A DNA stretch of 5,492 nt from Candidatus Hermodarchaeota archaeon. GTDB taxonomy: Archaea; Asgardarchaeota; Hermodarchaeia; Hermodarchaeales; Hermodarchaeaceae. A program made the position numbers and the translations under genes. The stretch covers positions 1 through 5,492 of the forward strand of contig JAEOSV010000099.1 in NCBI GenBank assembly GCA_016840185.1, in the 5' to 3' direction. Within the stretch, counting starts at the first letter, position 1; every line of letters begins with the position of its first letter. The notes under the pieces were generated by a model. That model was not told where the DNA came from, searched no databases, and saw only the letters and a list, made by a program, of their open reading frames with translations. Below, piece by piece: positions 1-5,492 of this stretch.

Positions 1-54
1 CAAGAGATTGGTAAACCCACTCTTGAAGACGTATTCAGAAAGTTTCCGAAATAG
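1..54 (+). CDS. C-terminal tail of a probable ABC transporter ATP-binding protein (partial)
   Basis: The first reading frame is open from base 1 and stops at TAG 52-54, giving 17 residues, QEIGKPTLEDVFRKFPK. The stretch PTLEDVF followed by a few basic or hydrophobic residues is the usual last turn of ABC-2 type exporter ATPases (DrrA/CcmA-like), whose chains commonly end in a PSLEDVFLKLTG-like sequence. No Walker or signature motif is in the window, so the assignment rests on the tail alone. The gene reads in the same direction as msrA and ends 44 bp before it, so the two could share a transcript. A membrane permease partner would be expected to the left, or is absent. Confidence 0.5.
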   Translation, partial: QEIGKPTLEDVFRKFPK

Positions 55-98
55 CCTAAGCCCAGTGAAAGCCCGATGAGTATGAGTGTTGAATACTT

Positions 99-671
99 GT
101 GAGCAGTATGTCAAGGTTAAAACAGGAAAACAAATGCAGTATCGCCACTTTAGCTGGTGGATGTTTTTGGTGTACTGAATCCGTGTTCAGTCACGTTAAA
201 GGAGTAGCTAAGGTAGTTTCCGGGTATACAGGTGGAGAAACTGATTCTCCGACATATGAACAAGTGTGTTCGGGACGAACGAGTCACGCCGAAGTGGTTC
301 AGATCACCTTTGACTCTGAAACCGTTAGTTTCCGCGAGCTACTCGAAATCTTTTTTGCCACTCATGATCCCACAACTTTAAATCGTCAAGGGAATGATGT
401 CGGGACACAGTATCGCTCGGTGATTTTCTATCATGATGAAGAGCAGAAACACCGTGCTGAAGAATTAATCAAAGAATTAAATGAGTCAGGTGCCTTCGCT
501 AACCCGATAGTTACGATCCTTGAGCCAATCACTGTCTTCTTTGAAGCCGAGGAATATCATCAGCAGTATTTTGAACGAAATCCGAACCAAGCCTATTGCC
601 AAGCTGTAATTCCTCCGAAGTTGGCGAAACTACGAAAAGGATTTGCAGAGAAGCTAAAAACGCCATCTTAA
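99..671 (+). CDS. msrA: Peptide-methionine (S)-S-oxide reductase MsrA
   Basis: MsrA reduces the S epimer of methionine sulfoxide in free or protein-bound form, repairing oxidised proteins in the cytoplasm at the expense of thioredoxin or a similar donor. The 190-residue product has all the family landmarks: GGCFWC at 20-25 with catalytic Cys22, SGYTGG at 41-46, SGRTSHAEVV at 58-67, GNDVGTQYRS at 98-107, AEEYHQQYF at 150-158 and NQAYC at 163-167, where Cys167 is the likely resolving cysteine. Length is normal for a single-domain MsrA, and no signal peptide or MsrB domain is fused. The active site carries Cys25 where many MsrA proteins have Gly (GCFWG), a known variant. The start is uncertain: GTG at 99 gives MSSMSRL, and ATG at 108 gives MSRL. 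Neither has a strong Shine-Dalgarno sequence, and conserved sequence begins only near residue 15. The gene converges on the DUF362 gene. Confidence 0.95.
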   Translation: MSSMSRLKQENKCSIATLAGGCFWCTESVFSHVKGVAKVVSGYTGGETDSPTYEQVCSGRTSHAEVVQITFDSETVSFRELLEIFFATHDPTTLNRQGNDVGTQYRSVIFYHDEEQKHRAEELIKELNESGAFANPIVTILEPITVFFEAEEYHQQYFERNPNQAYCQAVIPPKLAKLRKGFAEKLKTPS

Positions 672-683
672 AGTTAAAATATT
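656..683 (-). terminator. Possible T-rich termination zone for the GNAT-DUF362 transcript
   Basis: Just past the DUF362 stop, the - strand reads ATATTTTAACTT (671-682) and then a T5 run (656-660) inside the 3' end of msrA. Archaeal RNA polymerase can stop at T-rich stretches without a hairpin, and this is the convergent junction where a stop is expected. There is no strong stem-loop, so the call rests on composition and position only. Confidence 0.3.
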
Positions 684-688
684 CCTAG

Positions 689-1552
689 CTAGTCCCAACC
701 ATATTCTTTGCGTACACGTTTAGGGAGTAATTTTCTAAATGCTTGAATAATCTGATTTTTAGGGGTTTCAATGTCTCCAACAATGTTGATGTTATCAAGA
801 TTGATTTCCCCTAGCCCTCGTTTCTGAGCTTCTTGTAATACAACCATCTCCGATGGTTCAAAACCCACCATGTGCATGCCCACGGCCTCGACCGCAAATG
901 CATCCGTTCCGACGATGAGAAGTTCTGGAGAAACTGTGATTCGCTTCTTCTTCCAACCAAGAAATACACGTGTTACATCTAGTACAGCCAAGTCAATTCC
1001 ACCAACAGCTTCATACATATCAAGAAGTGCTGTCGAGAGGTGATCATGGAATCGAAATTTCTTTGTATCAAGGATTAGTCCAAGGAGATTCTTGATTATA
1101 AACCCCATATTCATCAAATCCTCTAGCCCCGCTTTCTCGTAGCGTCGTGGGACGTGAGTGCTGACAAATGTTATTGGGTCTAAGAGAGTTTGGGAAAAAG
1201 GAATCTGTTCGCCTGCAACTTTCACCAATTGGGTGTTTTCATCGTCTGACAAATTGAAAGGAATTGCCTTCTCGTTGTAACATTTGTTCCAAATCTCTAA
1301 TCGCTTTAATCCCGGGCCAGCTCCACTATCTGATTCAGTAATGAGAATCTTGGTGGATTTATCAAAGGCTGAAATAATAGAATTGATTGTCTTTACGGTG
1401 GAGCAAATACCCGTCTCGGGATTGTAGATCCCAACTTTGACCACTACTTTTCGGTTTGGATTATTGAGGTCATTAAGACCACCAATGGCTTTGATAGCCC
1501 TTGGGAAGGCATCTATGGGCACTACTGCGACGGTTGGTTTTATAGTAATCAA
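689..1552 (-). CDS. DUF362 family protein without ferredoxin domain
   Basis: The 287-residue protein matches the DUF362 pattern along its whole length: VAVV near the N-terminus, KVVVKVGIYNP at 35-45 (usually VLLKPN), ITESDSGAGP at 71-80, KNLLGLILDTKKFRFH at 154-169, DLAVLDVTRVFLGW at 187-200, LLIVGTDAFAVEAVGMHMVG at 211-230 and GLGEINLDNINIVGD at 246-260. The family's biochemical role is not settled; many members carry a 4Fe-4S ferredoxin domain, but this one has only two isolated cysteines (50 and 91) and no cluster motif. Two usual motifs have drifted: the LKPN site reads VKVGIYNP, and the expected Gly-rich turn after the LDVT strand reads FLGWKKKR. The start is TTG at 1552-1550, since no ATG or GTG lies between it and the upstream gene and the N-terminal strand is complete from there. 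An AAGGAA-like stretch lies upstream but rather far. It follows the GNAT gene by 23 bp on the same strand, so the two are probably cotranscribed. No signal peptide or membrane segment is evident. Confidence 0.85.
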   Translation of the reverse strand: MITIKPTVAVVPIDAFPRAIKAIGGLNDLNNPNRKVVVKVGIYNPETGICSTVKTINSIISAFDKSTKILITESDSGAGPGLKRLEIWNKCYNEKAIPFNLSDDENTQLVKVAGEQIPFSQTLLDPITFVSTHVPRRYEKAGLEDLMNMGFIIKNLLGLILDTKKFRFHDHLSTALLDMYEAVGGIDLAVLDVTRVFLGWKKKRITVSPELLIVGTDAFAVEAVGMHMVGFEPSEMVVLQEAQKRGLGEINLDNINIVGDIETPKNQIIQAFRKLLPKRVRKEYGWD

Positions 1553-1575
1553 CCCAGATGTTGTTTGTTTCCTTA

Positions 1576-2508
1576 CTATTGTTCCTTTAGGATTATTTCA
1601 AACATTTCCAAATCAGAACGCATTTCTGCGAAATTCACAGCTATTGGAGCATTTGTCGAGAACATGAAGTTAGCACGTAACGGAGTGGCGCTCCAACCAG
1701 CTACTTCGATTTCTTTCGCAATTTCGTACACTAATCGCTTCCACGCAAATTGGTATCCTGGCCGGATAGCAGTGAAACGCATCACTACACGTGGTTCCTT
1801 ACCTAAAAGAAACAACTGATCGGGTTCGATTCGGAGTGGAGCACTAGCTGCAATGACTTGACCCTTATCGAAGAGAAGAACCGCATGGCCATCTTTAAGC
1901 ACTCGTCCTTTGAAGTAACTCTCTCGTGCTTCTTCAGTTTGAAATTCTCCAGCCAGTGTAGGATCAGCCTTCGATATTTCATATAAATATTTGAGATCCT
2001 TGGTGGTTGCAGCCCGACTTGTCAATGATTTGAGTTCCTTACTCAACTTCCATTGACTGACTTCTTTGACATCAAAATCAAGTACATACCGGTACAACCT
2101 TTCATCCTCAACAAATCCTTTCCCTTGCCAAAAGGCAAGTTGTTTGTCCGCGATTTTCGCTGAAAAAACTACAGTTGTGGCAAGCTCCTCTGTTTCCTTA
2201 CGTTTTTTCAAGAATGTATACAATTCATCGAATAACTTAGTTTGAACCTCAGCAGGAGCGCTTGGAAGGGTCCAGGGATACCCGATGTATGTTCTACCTC
2301 GTTCTGAGCTCGAATCACGCGAGGTGATGTATGCAAGAGGCTCACCTTCTTCTGTTATAGCATAACGTGTCATTTTTGAATCACGAGTCATGTTCCGAGC
2401 ACGAATTTGATCAGCTCTAGCTGGAAGCCCTGAAGCGCCAGTATAGATTTTGGCTTGAAGTTCTTCTAGCCCTTGGTCAGGCTCCCAATAACGATATACG
2501 ATTTTCAA
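1576..2508 (-). CDS. Tandem GNAT-fold protein, putative N-acetyltransferase
   Basis: The 310-residue product looks like two GNAT domains in a row. The N-terminal half (about 1-145) has the strand pair YAITEEGEPLAYIT (49-62), a following helix VQTKLFDELYTFLKKR (88-103) and the typical late strand-turn FWQGKGFVED (126-135). The C-terminal half (about 160-310) opens with RAATTKDLKYLYEI (165-178), continues with VIAASAPLRI (218-227) and RPGYQFAWKRL (249-259), and ends with a late strand around 279-293. In neither half is the acetyl-CoA pyrophosphate loop (Q/RxxGxG/A) intact: 80-90 and 249-259 lack the glycine pattern. One or both domains may therefore be catalytically weak or structural. The substrate is unknown. 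The start is TTG at 2508-2506: an in-frame TAA lies three codons upstream, no earlier start exists, and GGAG (+ strand 2519-2522) sits 10 nt before it. It lies 109 bp after argS and 23 bp before the DUF362 gene. Confidence 0.7.
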   Translation of the reverse strand: MKIVYRYWEPDQGLEELQAKIYTGASGLPARADQIRARNMTRDSKMTRYAITEEGEPLAYITSRDSSSERGRTYIGYPWTLPSAPAEVQTKLFDELYTFLKKRKETEELATTVVFSAKIADKQLAFWQGKGFVEDERLYRYVLDFDVKEVSQWKLSKELKSLTSRAATTKDLKYLYEISKADPTLAGEFQTEEARESYFKGRVLKDGHAVLLFDKGQVIAASAPLRIEPDQLFLLGKEPRVVMRFTAIRPGYQFAWKRLVYEIAKEIEVAGWSATPLRANFMFSTNAPIAVNFAEMRSDLEMFEIILKEQ

Positions 2509-2518
2509 AAGGTATTAT

Positions 2519-2522
2519 CTCC
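2519..2522 (-). promoter_or_regulatory. Shine-Dalgarno GGAG deciding the TTG start of the GNAT gene
   Basis: The - strand reads GGAG here, followed by a 10-nt spacer and TTG at 2508-2506. The reading frame is closed by TAA at 2517-2515, so this site supports TTG as the true start. An ATG overlapping this site (CAATGGAG) is out of frame with the gene. Confidence 0.5.
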
Positions 2523-2526
2523 ATTG

Positions 2527-2558
2527 AAACGAGTCTGAAATTCTCGTTTAATGAGAAT
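2527..2558 (-). promoter_or_regulatory. Two overlapping, mutually exclusive inverted repeats in the GNAT leader
   Basis: AAACGAG (2527-2533) pairs with CTCGTTT (2543-2549) across 9 nt, and ATTCTC (2540-2545) pairs with GAGAAT (2553-2558) across 7 nt. The two perfect stems share bases 2543-2545, so only one can form at a time. They lie between the candidate promoter at 2575-2583 and the TTG start of the GNAT gene. They could be alternative leader hairpins, an operator for a dimeric regulator, or the 3' end of the argS transcript. Short AT-rich repeats also arise by chance. Confidence 0.35.
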
Positions 2559-2574
2559 GTTTGTTCAGTAAGTG

Positions 2575-2583
2575 ATATTTAAT
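2575..2583 (-). promoter_or_regulatory. Candidate archaeal TATA box for the GNAT-DUF362 genes
   Basis: The - strand reads ATTAAATAT, close to the archaeal TATA consensus. A start about 25 nt downstream would fall near 2550, leaving a leader of roughly 40 nt before TTG at 2508. The box lies in the 109-bp gap behind argS, which suggests the GNAT gene has its own promoter rather than depending on argS read-through. Confidence 0.45.
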
Positions 2584-2617
2584 TCTTGCTGTATAAGACA
2601 AAGCAGAGGTGTTGGCC

Positions 2618-4489
2618 TTAGATACGCTCCAATGGAGAAATACCCAGCAAATACAAAGTATTTGAAAGCACTTGGCGACATAATGAAACGAGAAGGAGTC
2701 GTGCGTCTTTCAGTGCAGGGGTTTCCGCTTTGAGAACCGGGCAGTGATTGTAGAAGGAGTTGAAAGCAACACTAAGAGCATGAGCATATTCAGCTAAATG
2801 GAATAATTCAATTCGCGTTCCCCAGACTTCTCGTTTGATGGCACGAACTATTTCAAGGAGGACTTCGGGAAACCGGCCAAGGAGCTTAATCAGTTCAGCT
2901 TCAAAGGGGCTATTTAATTCACTCAATCGCGCTTTAGGGGGTGCTGCTTCTTTACGAAGAATCGAACTAGCCCGGGCATGAGTATACATGAGGTAGGGAG
3001 CAGCATTGCCGTCGAAGTTGAGCATATCTTCCCATTTGAATATAATTTGTTTTTCCACGGCGACTTTGAGAAGTGAGTAGCGGACTGCGGCAGATCCAAT
3101 TGCTTCGGCGACTTGTCGGAGGAACTGGGAAGCTGCATCGGGATTCCGTTTTTTCACCTCTTTTCTGGCACGGCGTGTAGCTTCTCGAATAACTGCGTCG
3201 GTGCTAAAGCCAATCCATGTACCTTTTCTTCCTGAAAATTTGGCATCGGGAAGTGTGACGAATTCGTATGCGAGATGATAGTAATTGGCTGAAGCTTTCT
3301 CGTACCCCAAGGTTTTCAGAGTCAAGTAGACAGTGCGTTGGGCTTGGCTTTGTGGCATACCAATGACGTTGTAAATGATATCGGCGGGATGATAATGTCC
3401 TTTTTCACCATGTTCGGTGGTTGTCCAGAGTTGGCGATCATTAGTTTTGGGGCTTTTGAAAGGTTTGTATTTGAAAGGGTCTTTGATTGTGCCAAATTTC
3501 CAGAAATGGAAAGCAATATCTTTCCCAGTGTATGTAGCAACTCCATCAGATCTGACTAACACCTTATCGGTATCCTTCAATTGTTGGAATTCCTCATAGG
3601 CACTCAGATCTACAATAACGCATCCAGCCTTTTCTCCCGATTTCGGACGAGTAGTTGTTGGAGCTTCAAGCATTTTCTCTAAAGCTTCAGCGAATAGTCC
3701 CGTATGAGCGATGTTACTTTCCCAGACTAACAGATCATGATGGACGTTGAGCTGGCCGTGGGTTTTATGGTGAGCCCGGAGGACTCTTTCTGACATCTTT
3801 CTTACTTCTGATGCGACTTCGTTGTTGCCCTGTTCCATGAGTTTCAGGTATTTGCGCACCTGTGATTCGTCATACTTGTCTTGGGCATCCACATAGAGGC
3901 GTCCAATGACGTGATCATATTTTCCTTTGTATTGTGAGGCGTCTAAATGTTTCAGAGCCCAATAGGCTACTGCGATTTGGAGTCCCAGGTCATTGATGTA
4001 GTCCATTCGGGTGACGGTATATCCGACGGTTTTCATCAGGCGTGCGGCTGTGTCTCCTAAAACTGCGTTTCGTGCATGACCAACATGGAGTGGGTTATTG
4101 GGATTTACAGCAGGGTATTCCACAACCACATGTTTTCCCGAATACTCTGTTGAGTGACCATAGGATTCGCCGCTTGCTTGTATTGCATCTACAACAATGC
4201 GACGGTAGGGAATGATATTGATGAAAAAGTTCACGTACGGTCCTTGCGCGACAACCTGTTCAATTACCGGAAACCGAGTGGGATCAAATACGGCAAGATC
4301 TTTTGCAATCTCTGCGGGACTTTTCTTTAACTCCTGAGTAAGATGAAATGCAGCAGTACAAGCAAGGTCTCCATACTGTGGGTCTGCAGGCACTTCTAAG
4401 TAACGACTGAGATCTTGACCACTGGTGAGGTTAAGAGCCTCTGTGACTTGTTTCTCGAATTCAGCCCAAGGATTTTCGACTTTCACCAT
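2618..4489 (-). CDS. argS: Arginyl-tRNA synthetase (class I)
   Basis: ArgRS joins arginine to tRNA-Arg using ATP in the cytoplasm. Starting at ATG 4489-4487 the product has 623 residues, in the usual range for the family. The N-terminal additional domain (about 1-115) includes YGDLA at 39-43. The class I core follows, with the HIGH-type motif HVGH at 135-138 inside NPNNPLHVGHARN, and the KMSK-type loop KFSGRKGT at 417-424. The alpha-helical anticodon-binding (DALR) domain begins near FDGNAAPYLMYTHAR (492-506) and ends in LLGISPLERI; most relatives end in ERM. The frame stays open upstream to 4774, but that extension runs antisense through a tRNA gene and lacks family similarity, so it is rejected. 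AGGA lies 8 nt before the chosen ATG. It shares a 134-bp divergent region with tRNA-Arg(UCG), a substrate of this enzyme. Confidence 0.96.
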   Translation of the reverse strand: MVKVENPWAEFEKQVTEALNLTSGQDLSRYLEVPADPQYGDLACTAAFHLTQELKKSPAEIAKDLAVFDPTRFPVIEQVVAQGPYVNFFINIIPYRRIVVDAIQASGESYGHSTEYSGKHVVVEYPAVNPNNPLHVGHARNAVLGDTAARLMKTVGYTVTRMDYINDLGLQIAVAYWALKHLDASQYKGKYDHVIGRLYVDAQDKYDESQVRKYLKLMEQGNNEVASEVRKMSERVLRAHHKTHGQLNVHHDLLVWESNIAHTGLFAEALEKMLEAPTTTRPKSGEKAGCVIVDLSAYEEFQQLKDTDKVLVRSDGVATYTGKDIAFHFWKFGTIKDPFKYKPFKSPKTNDRQLWTTTEHGEKGHYHPADIIYNVIGMPQSQAQRTVYLTLKTLGYEKASANYYHLAYEFVTLPDAKFSGRKGTWIGFSTDAVIREATRRARKEVKKRNPDAASQFLRQVAEAIGSAAVRYSLLKVAVEKQIIFKWEDMLNFDGNAAPYLMYTHARASSILRKEAAPPKARLSELNSPFEAELIKLLGRFPEVLLEIVRAIKREVWGTRIELFHLAEYAHALSVAFNSFYNHCPVLKAETPALKDARLLLVSLCRQVLSNTLYLLGISPLERI

Positions 4490-4550
4490 TATCCGTATCC
4501 TGTTGAGAGTACGCAGAGCCAGCCTTTTTTCTCTTTCGTCGCGTCGTGGT

Positions 4551-4564
4551 TTTGTAAATAACAT
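4551..4564 (-). promoter_or_regulatory. Possible AT-rich promoter element for argS
   Basis: The - strand reads TGTTATTTACAAAA. A start about 25 nt downstream would give a leader of roughly 40 nt before the argS ATG at 4489. The match to a TATA box is poor, and other AT-rich stretches nearby (for example around 4565-4575) are equally possible. Confidence 0.25.
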
Positions 4565-4583
4565 CAAAAATAGGAACAAAACG

Positions 4584-4592
4584 ATTAAAATA
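4584..4592 (+). promoter_or_regulatory. Candidate archaeal TATA box for tRNA-Arg
   Basis: ATTAAAATA lies with its centre 36 bp before the first base of the tRNA. A transcript starting about 25-26 bp downstream of the centre would carry a leader of roughly 10 nt, which suits an archaeal tRNA gene trimmed by RNase P. It is the only convincing TATA-like element on this strand in the argS-tRNA gap. Confidence 0.5.
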
Positions 4593-4623
4593 GGGGGCGT
4601 TGTAACTCGCCTGTCTGTATGTT

Positions 4624-4699
4624 GGGCCCGTGGCCAAGTGGATACGGCGACAGGCTTCGGACCTGTAGATCCGGGGTTCAAATCCCTGCGGGCCCGCCA
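4624..4699 (+). tRNA. tRNA-Arg with anticodon UCG, CCA encoded
   Basis: The whole cloverleaf can be drawn. Acceptor GGGCCCG (4624-4630) pairs perfectly with CGGGCCC (4689-4695). The D arm stem is GCC/GGC (4633-4635 with 4646-4648), with GGA in the loop, placing an A at the position of the A20 identity base. Anticodon stem ACAGG/CCTGT (4650-4654, 4662-4666) encloses loop CTTCGGA, giving anticodon TCG at 4657-4659. The T stem CGGGG/CCCTG (4672-4676, 4684-4688, one G-T pair) closes loop TTCAAAT. Discriminator G4696 is followed by an encoded CCA (4697-4699). No intron is present. It decodes CGA and possibly other CGN codons. C35 and A20 agree with the main arginine identity elements. It is divergent from argS and convergent with the FBP gene. 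Confidence 0.97.
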
Positions 4700-4709
4700 A
4701 TACCTTTTC

Positions 4710-4737
4710 ACGTAAATTTGTTCAATAGGGTTTACGT
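4710..4737. repeat. Inverted repeat between tRNA-Arg and the FBP gene
   Basis: ACGTAAA (4710-4716) and TTTACGT (4731-4737) form a perfect 7-bp inverted repeat around 14 nt. Just before it is a TTTT run (4705-4708), 6 bp after the tRNA, which could help end the tRNA transcript. Neither strand has a T tract right after the stem, so a classical hairpin terminator is not supported. Confidence 0.35.
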
Positions 4738-4761
4738 TCTTGGAGGACCTGTTATTGAGTG

Positions 4762-4791
4762 AATTCAAAGACAACTACTTTGTGATGAATT
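4762..4791. repeat. Imperfect inverted repeat at the 3' end of the FBP gene
   Basis: CAAAG (4766-4770) and CTTTG (4778-4782) pair around 7 nt, with outer arms AATTC and GAATT (4762-4766, 4787-4791) separated from the inner stem by a bulge. It lies 5 bp past the FBP stop codon on the - strand, where a transcript end or stabilising stem would be expected. No T tract follows, so its role is open. Confidence 0.25.
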
Positions 4792-4795
4792 TCCT

Positions 4796-5492
4796 CTACT
4801 TGATTGCTTTGAAGCGACCTTTTAGTTTCTTGAGGACGCTGGGGAGGGTTGTGTATTCCATTGATGATGGAGGAAGACGATGTGGTTCAAAGGGACCGTG
4901 GCGTCGTAAGTAGTCAGTCACATACATGCATTGATCGCGGGTTAGGTCCCATGCAACATCATCAAAGACATCAATGGGTTCAGTTAATATTCCATTTTTC
5001 ATGCTGAAGGCCAACCCAGTTACGCGTGGGGGACCATCAAATCGTGTGCATTGTGAATAATGGAGAGGCACGGGCATAAGGGGACCATTATGGCTGCCGC
5101 GCATCCACCCTGTGACAAGATGTCCAAGAGCAAACCCTTCAAGAACCTCACCGGTTGCAGGAAAACCGCTTTGGGCACGGACGATGGCTGCAGGGTCATC
5201 TTTGCCAATGTATTTTCCAGCAACAGCATAGAGTTTTTCTGTTGAGATTACAGCCCCGATACCTCGCGATTCATCCCGAGAATATACTCGTTTGATGACA
5301 TAATCTTCGGTTGAACCGATTAGCGCCAAAAGGTCGTAGGTTTCACCGGGGGTTTCCAGTTTCACCATTTTATCATTTTTAATGTCAAAGACTTCGAAGA
5401 TGAATCCATCGTGCATCTTCGGATCAATGATTAACCCAGCCGTGTTGAAGGGATCAGCAAATATCCGATAGATAGGTAAATTATAAGCACCG
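4796..5492 (-). CDS. fbp: Bifunctional fructose-1,6-bisphosphate aldolase/phosphatase, archaeal type (N-terminus outside window)
   Basis: This enzyme condenses glyceraldehyde 3-phosphate with dihydroxyacetone phosphate and then removes the 1-phosphate, making fructose 6-phosphate irreversibly for gluconeogenesis; it needs Mg2+. The frame stays open to the right edge, so the methionine encoded at 5416-5414 is internal: upstream codons read GAYNLPIYRIFADPF and then NTAGLIIDPK, a conserved part of the family. About 231 residues are visible, roughly the last 60 percent. GKYIGKDDP contains the Schiff-base lysine (codon 5203-5201), corresponding to Lys232 of characterised homologues, with the matching tyrosine three residues before and aspartate just after. 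Also present are GWMRGSHNGPLMPV, TRFDGPPRV, the acidic FDDVAWD segment, RRHGPFEPHRLP and the C-terminal MEYTTLP. No break or lost key residue is seen. The stop is TAG at 4798-4796. It lies upstream of argS on the same strand, with the oppositely directed tRNA between. Confidence 0.95.
   Translation of the reverse strand, partial: GAYNLPIYRIFADPFNTAGLIIDPKMHDGFIFEVFDIKNDKMVKLETPGETYDLLALIGSTEDYVIKRVYSRDESRGIGAVISTEKLYAVAGKYIGKDDPAAIVRAQSGFPATGEVLEGFALGHLVTGWMRGSHNGPLMPVPLHYSQCTRFDGPPRVTGLAFSMKNGILTEPIDVFDDVAWDLTRDQCMYVTDYLRRHGPFEPHRLPPSSMEYTTLPSVLKKLKGRFKAIK

Noticed and set aside
79..97. AGTAT/ATACT inverted repeat upstream of msrA
   Set aside because: Only 5 bp with a 9-nt spacer in an AT-rich stretch; too weak to call an operator.
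3338..3599. Overlapping + strand ORFs inside argS
   Set aside because: Antisense shadows of a strongly conserved synthetase gene, with no recognisable product or ribosome binding site.
4425..4715. + strand ORF of 96 codons spanning the tRNA
   Set aside because: It overlaps the argS start in antisense and reads through the structural tRNA; no protein-like features.
4490..4774. Upstream extension of the argS reading frame by 95 codons
   Set aside because: It runs antisense through a complete tRNA-Arg gene, shows no ArgRS-like sequence, and the family N-terminus starts at ATG 4489. Automated longest-ORF calling would produce a false 718-residue protein here.
4755..4913. + strand ORF of 52 codons starting TTG, with GGAGG 8 nt upstream
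   Set aside because: Most of it is antisense to the conserved C-terminus of the FBP aldolase/phosphatase, and the encoded sequence resembles no known protein; the Shine-Dalgarno match is probably chance.
4796..5416. FBP gene beginning at the ATG at 5416
   Set aside because: The same frame continues to the window edge with conserved family sequence (FADPF, then NTAGLIIDPK), so this methionine is internal and the gene is cut by the window, not truncated in nature.

Overview
The window looks like a piece of an archaeal chromosome with moderate GC content. Four things point that way. A bifunctional fructose-1,6-bisphosphate aldolase/phosphatase of the archaeal type enters from the right edge. 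The tRNA-Arg gene has its 3' CCA encoded in the DNA. AT-rich boxes resembling archaeal TATA elements sit at sensible distances upstream of the tRNA and of the acetyltransferase gene. Finally, two neighbouring genes appear to start with TTG. I cannot assign a lineage; an Asgard or TACK-like archaeon would fit but is not shown by the sequence.

Layout from left to right. On the + strand come the last 17 codons of a gene whose tail resembles ABC transporter ATPases (1-54), then msrA (99-671). A 17-bp convergent gap follows. On the - strand, read from right to left, lie: the C-terminal two thirds of the FBP aldolase/phosphatase (4796-5492, open at the right edge); arginyl-tRNA synthetase argS (2618-4489); a tandem GNAT-fold protein (1576-2508); and a DUF362 protein (689-1552). 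A single + strand tRNA-Arg(UCG) gene (4624-4699) lies between the FBP gene and argS, divergent from argS and convergent with the FBP gene.

Functionally this is mostly housekeeping: gluconeogenesis (FBP aldolase/phosphatase), arginine charging (argS and a cognate tRNA) and repair of oxidised methionine (MsrA), plus two uncharacterised proteins. The GNAT and DUF362 genes are 23 bp apart and probably cotranscribed, with a possible promoter and two overlapping hairpins in front of the GNAT gene. The most notable arrangement is argS sharing a 134-bp divergent intergenic region with a tRNA that its product should charge.

I found no phage, insertion sequence, CRISPR array or defence module, and no convincing new multi-gene system. 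The longest stretches without a protein gene are 4490-4795 (filled by the tRNA, its probable promoter and two inverted repeats) and 2509-2617 (leader of the GNAT gene).
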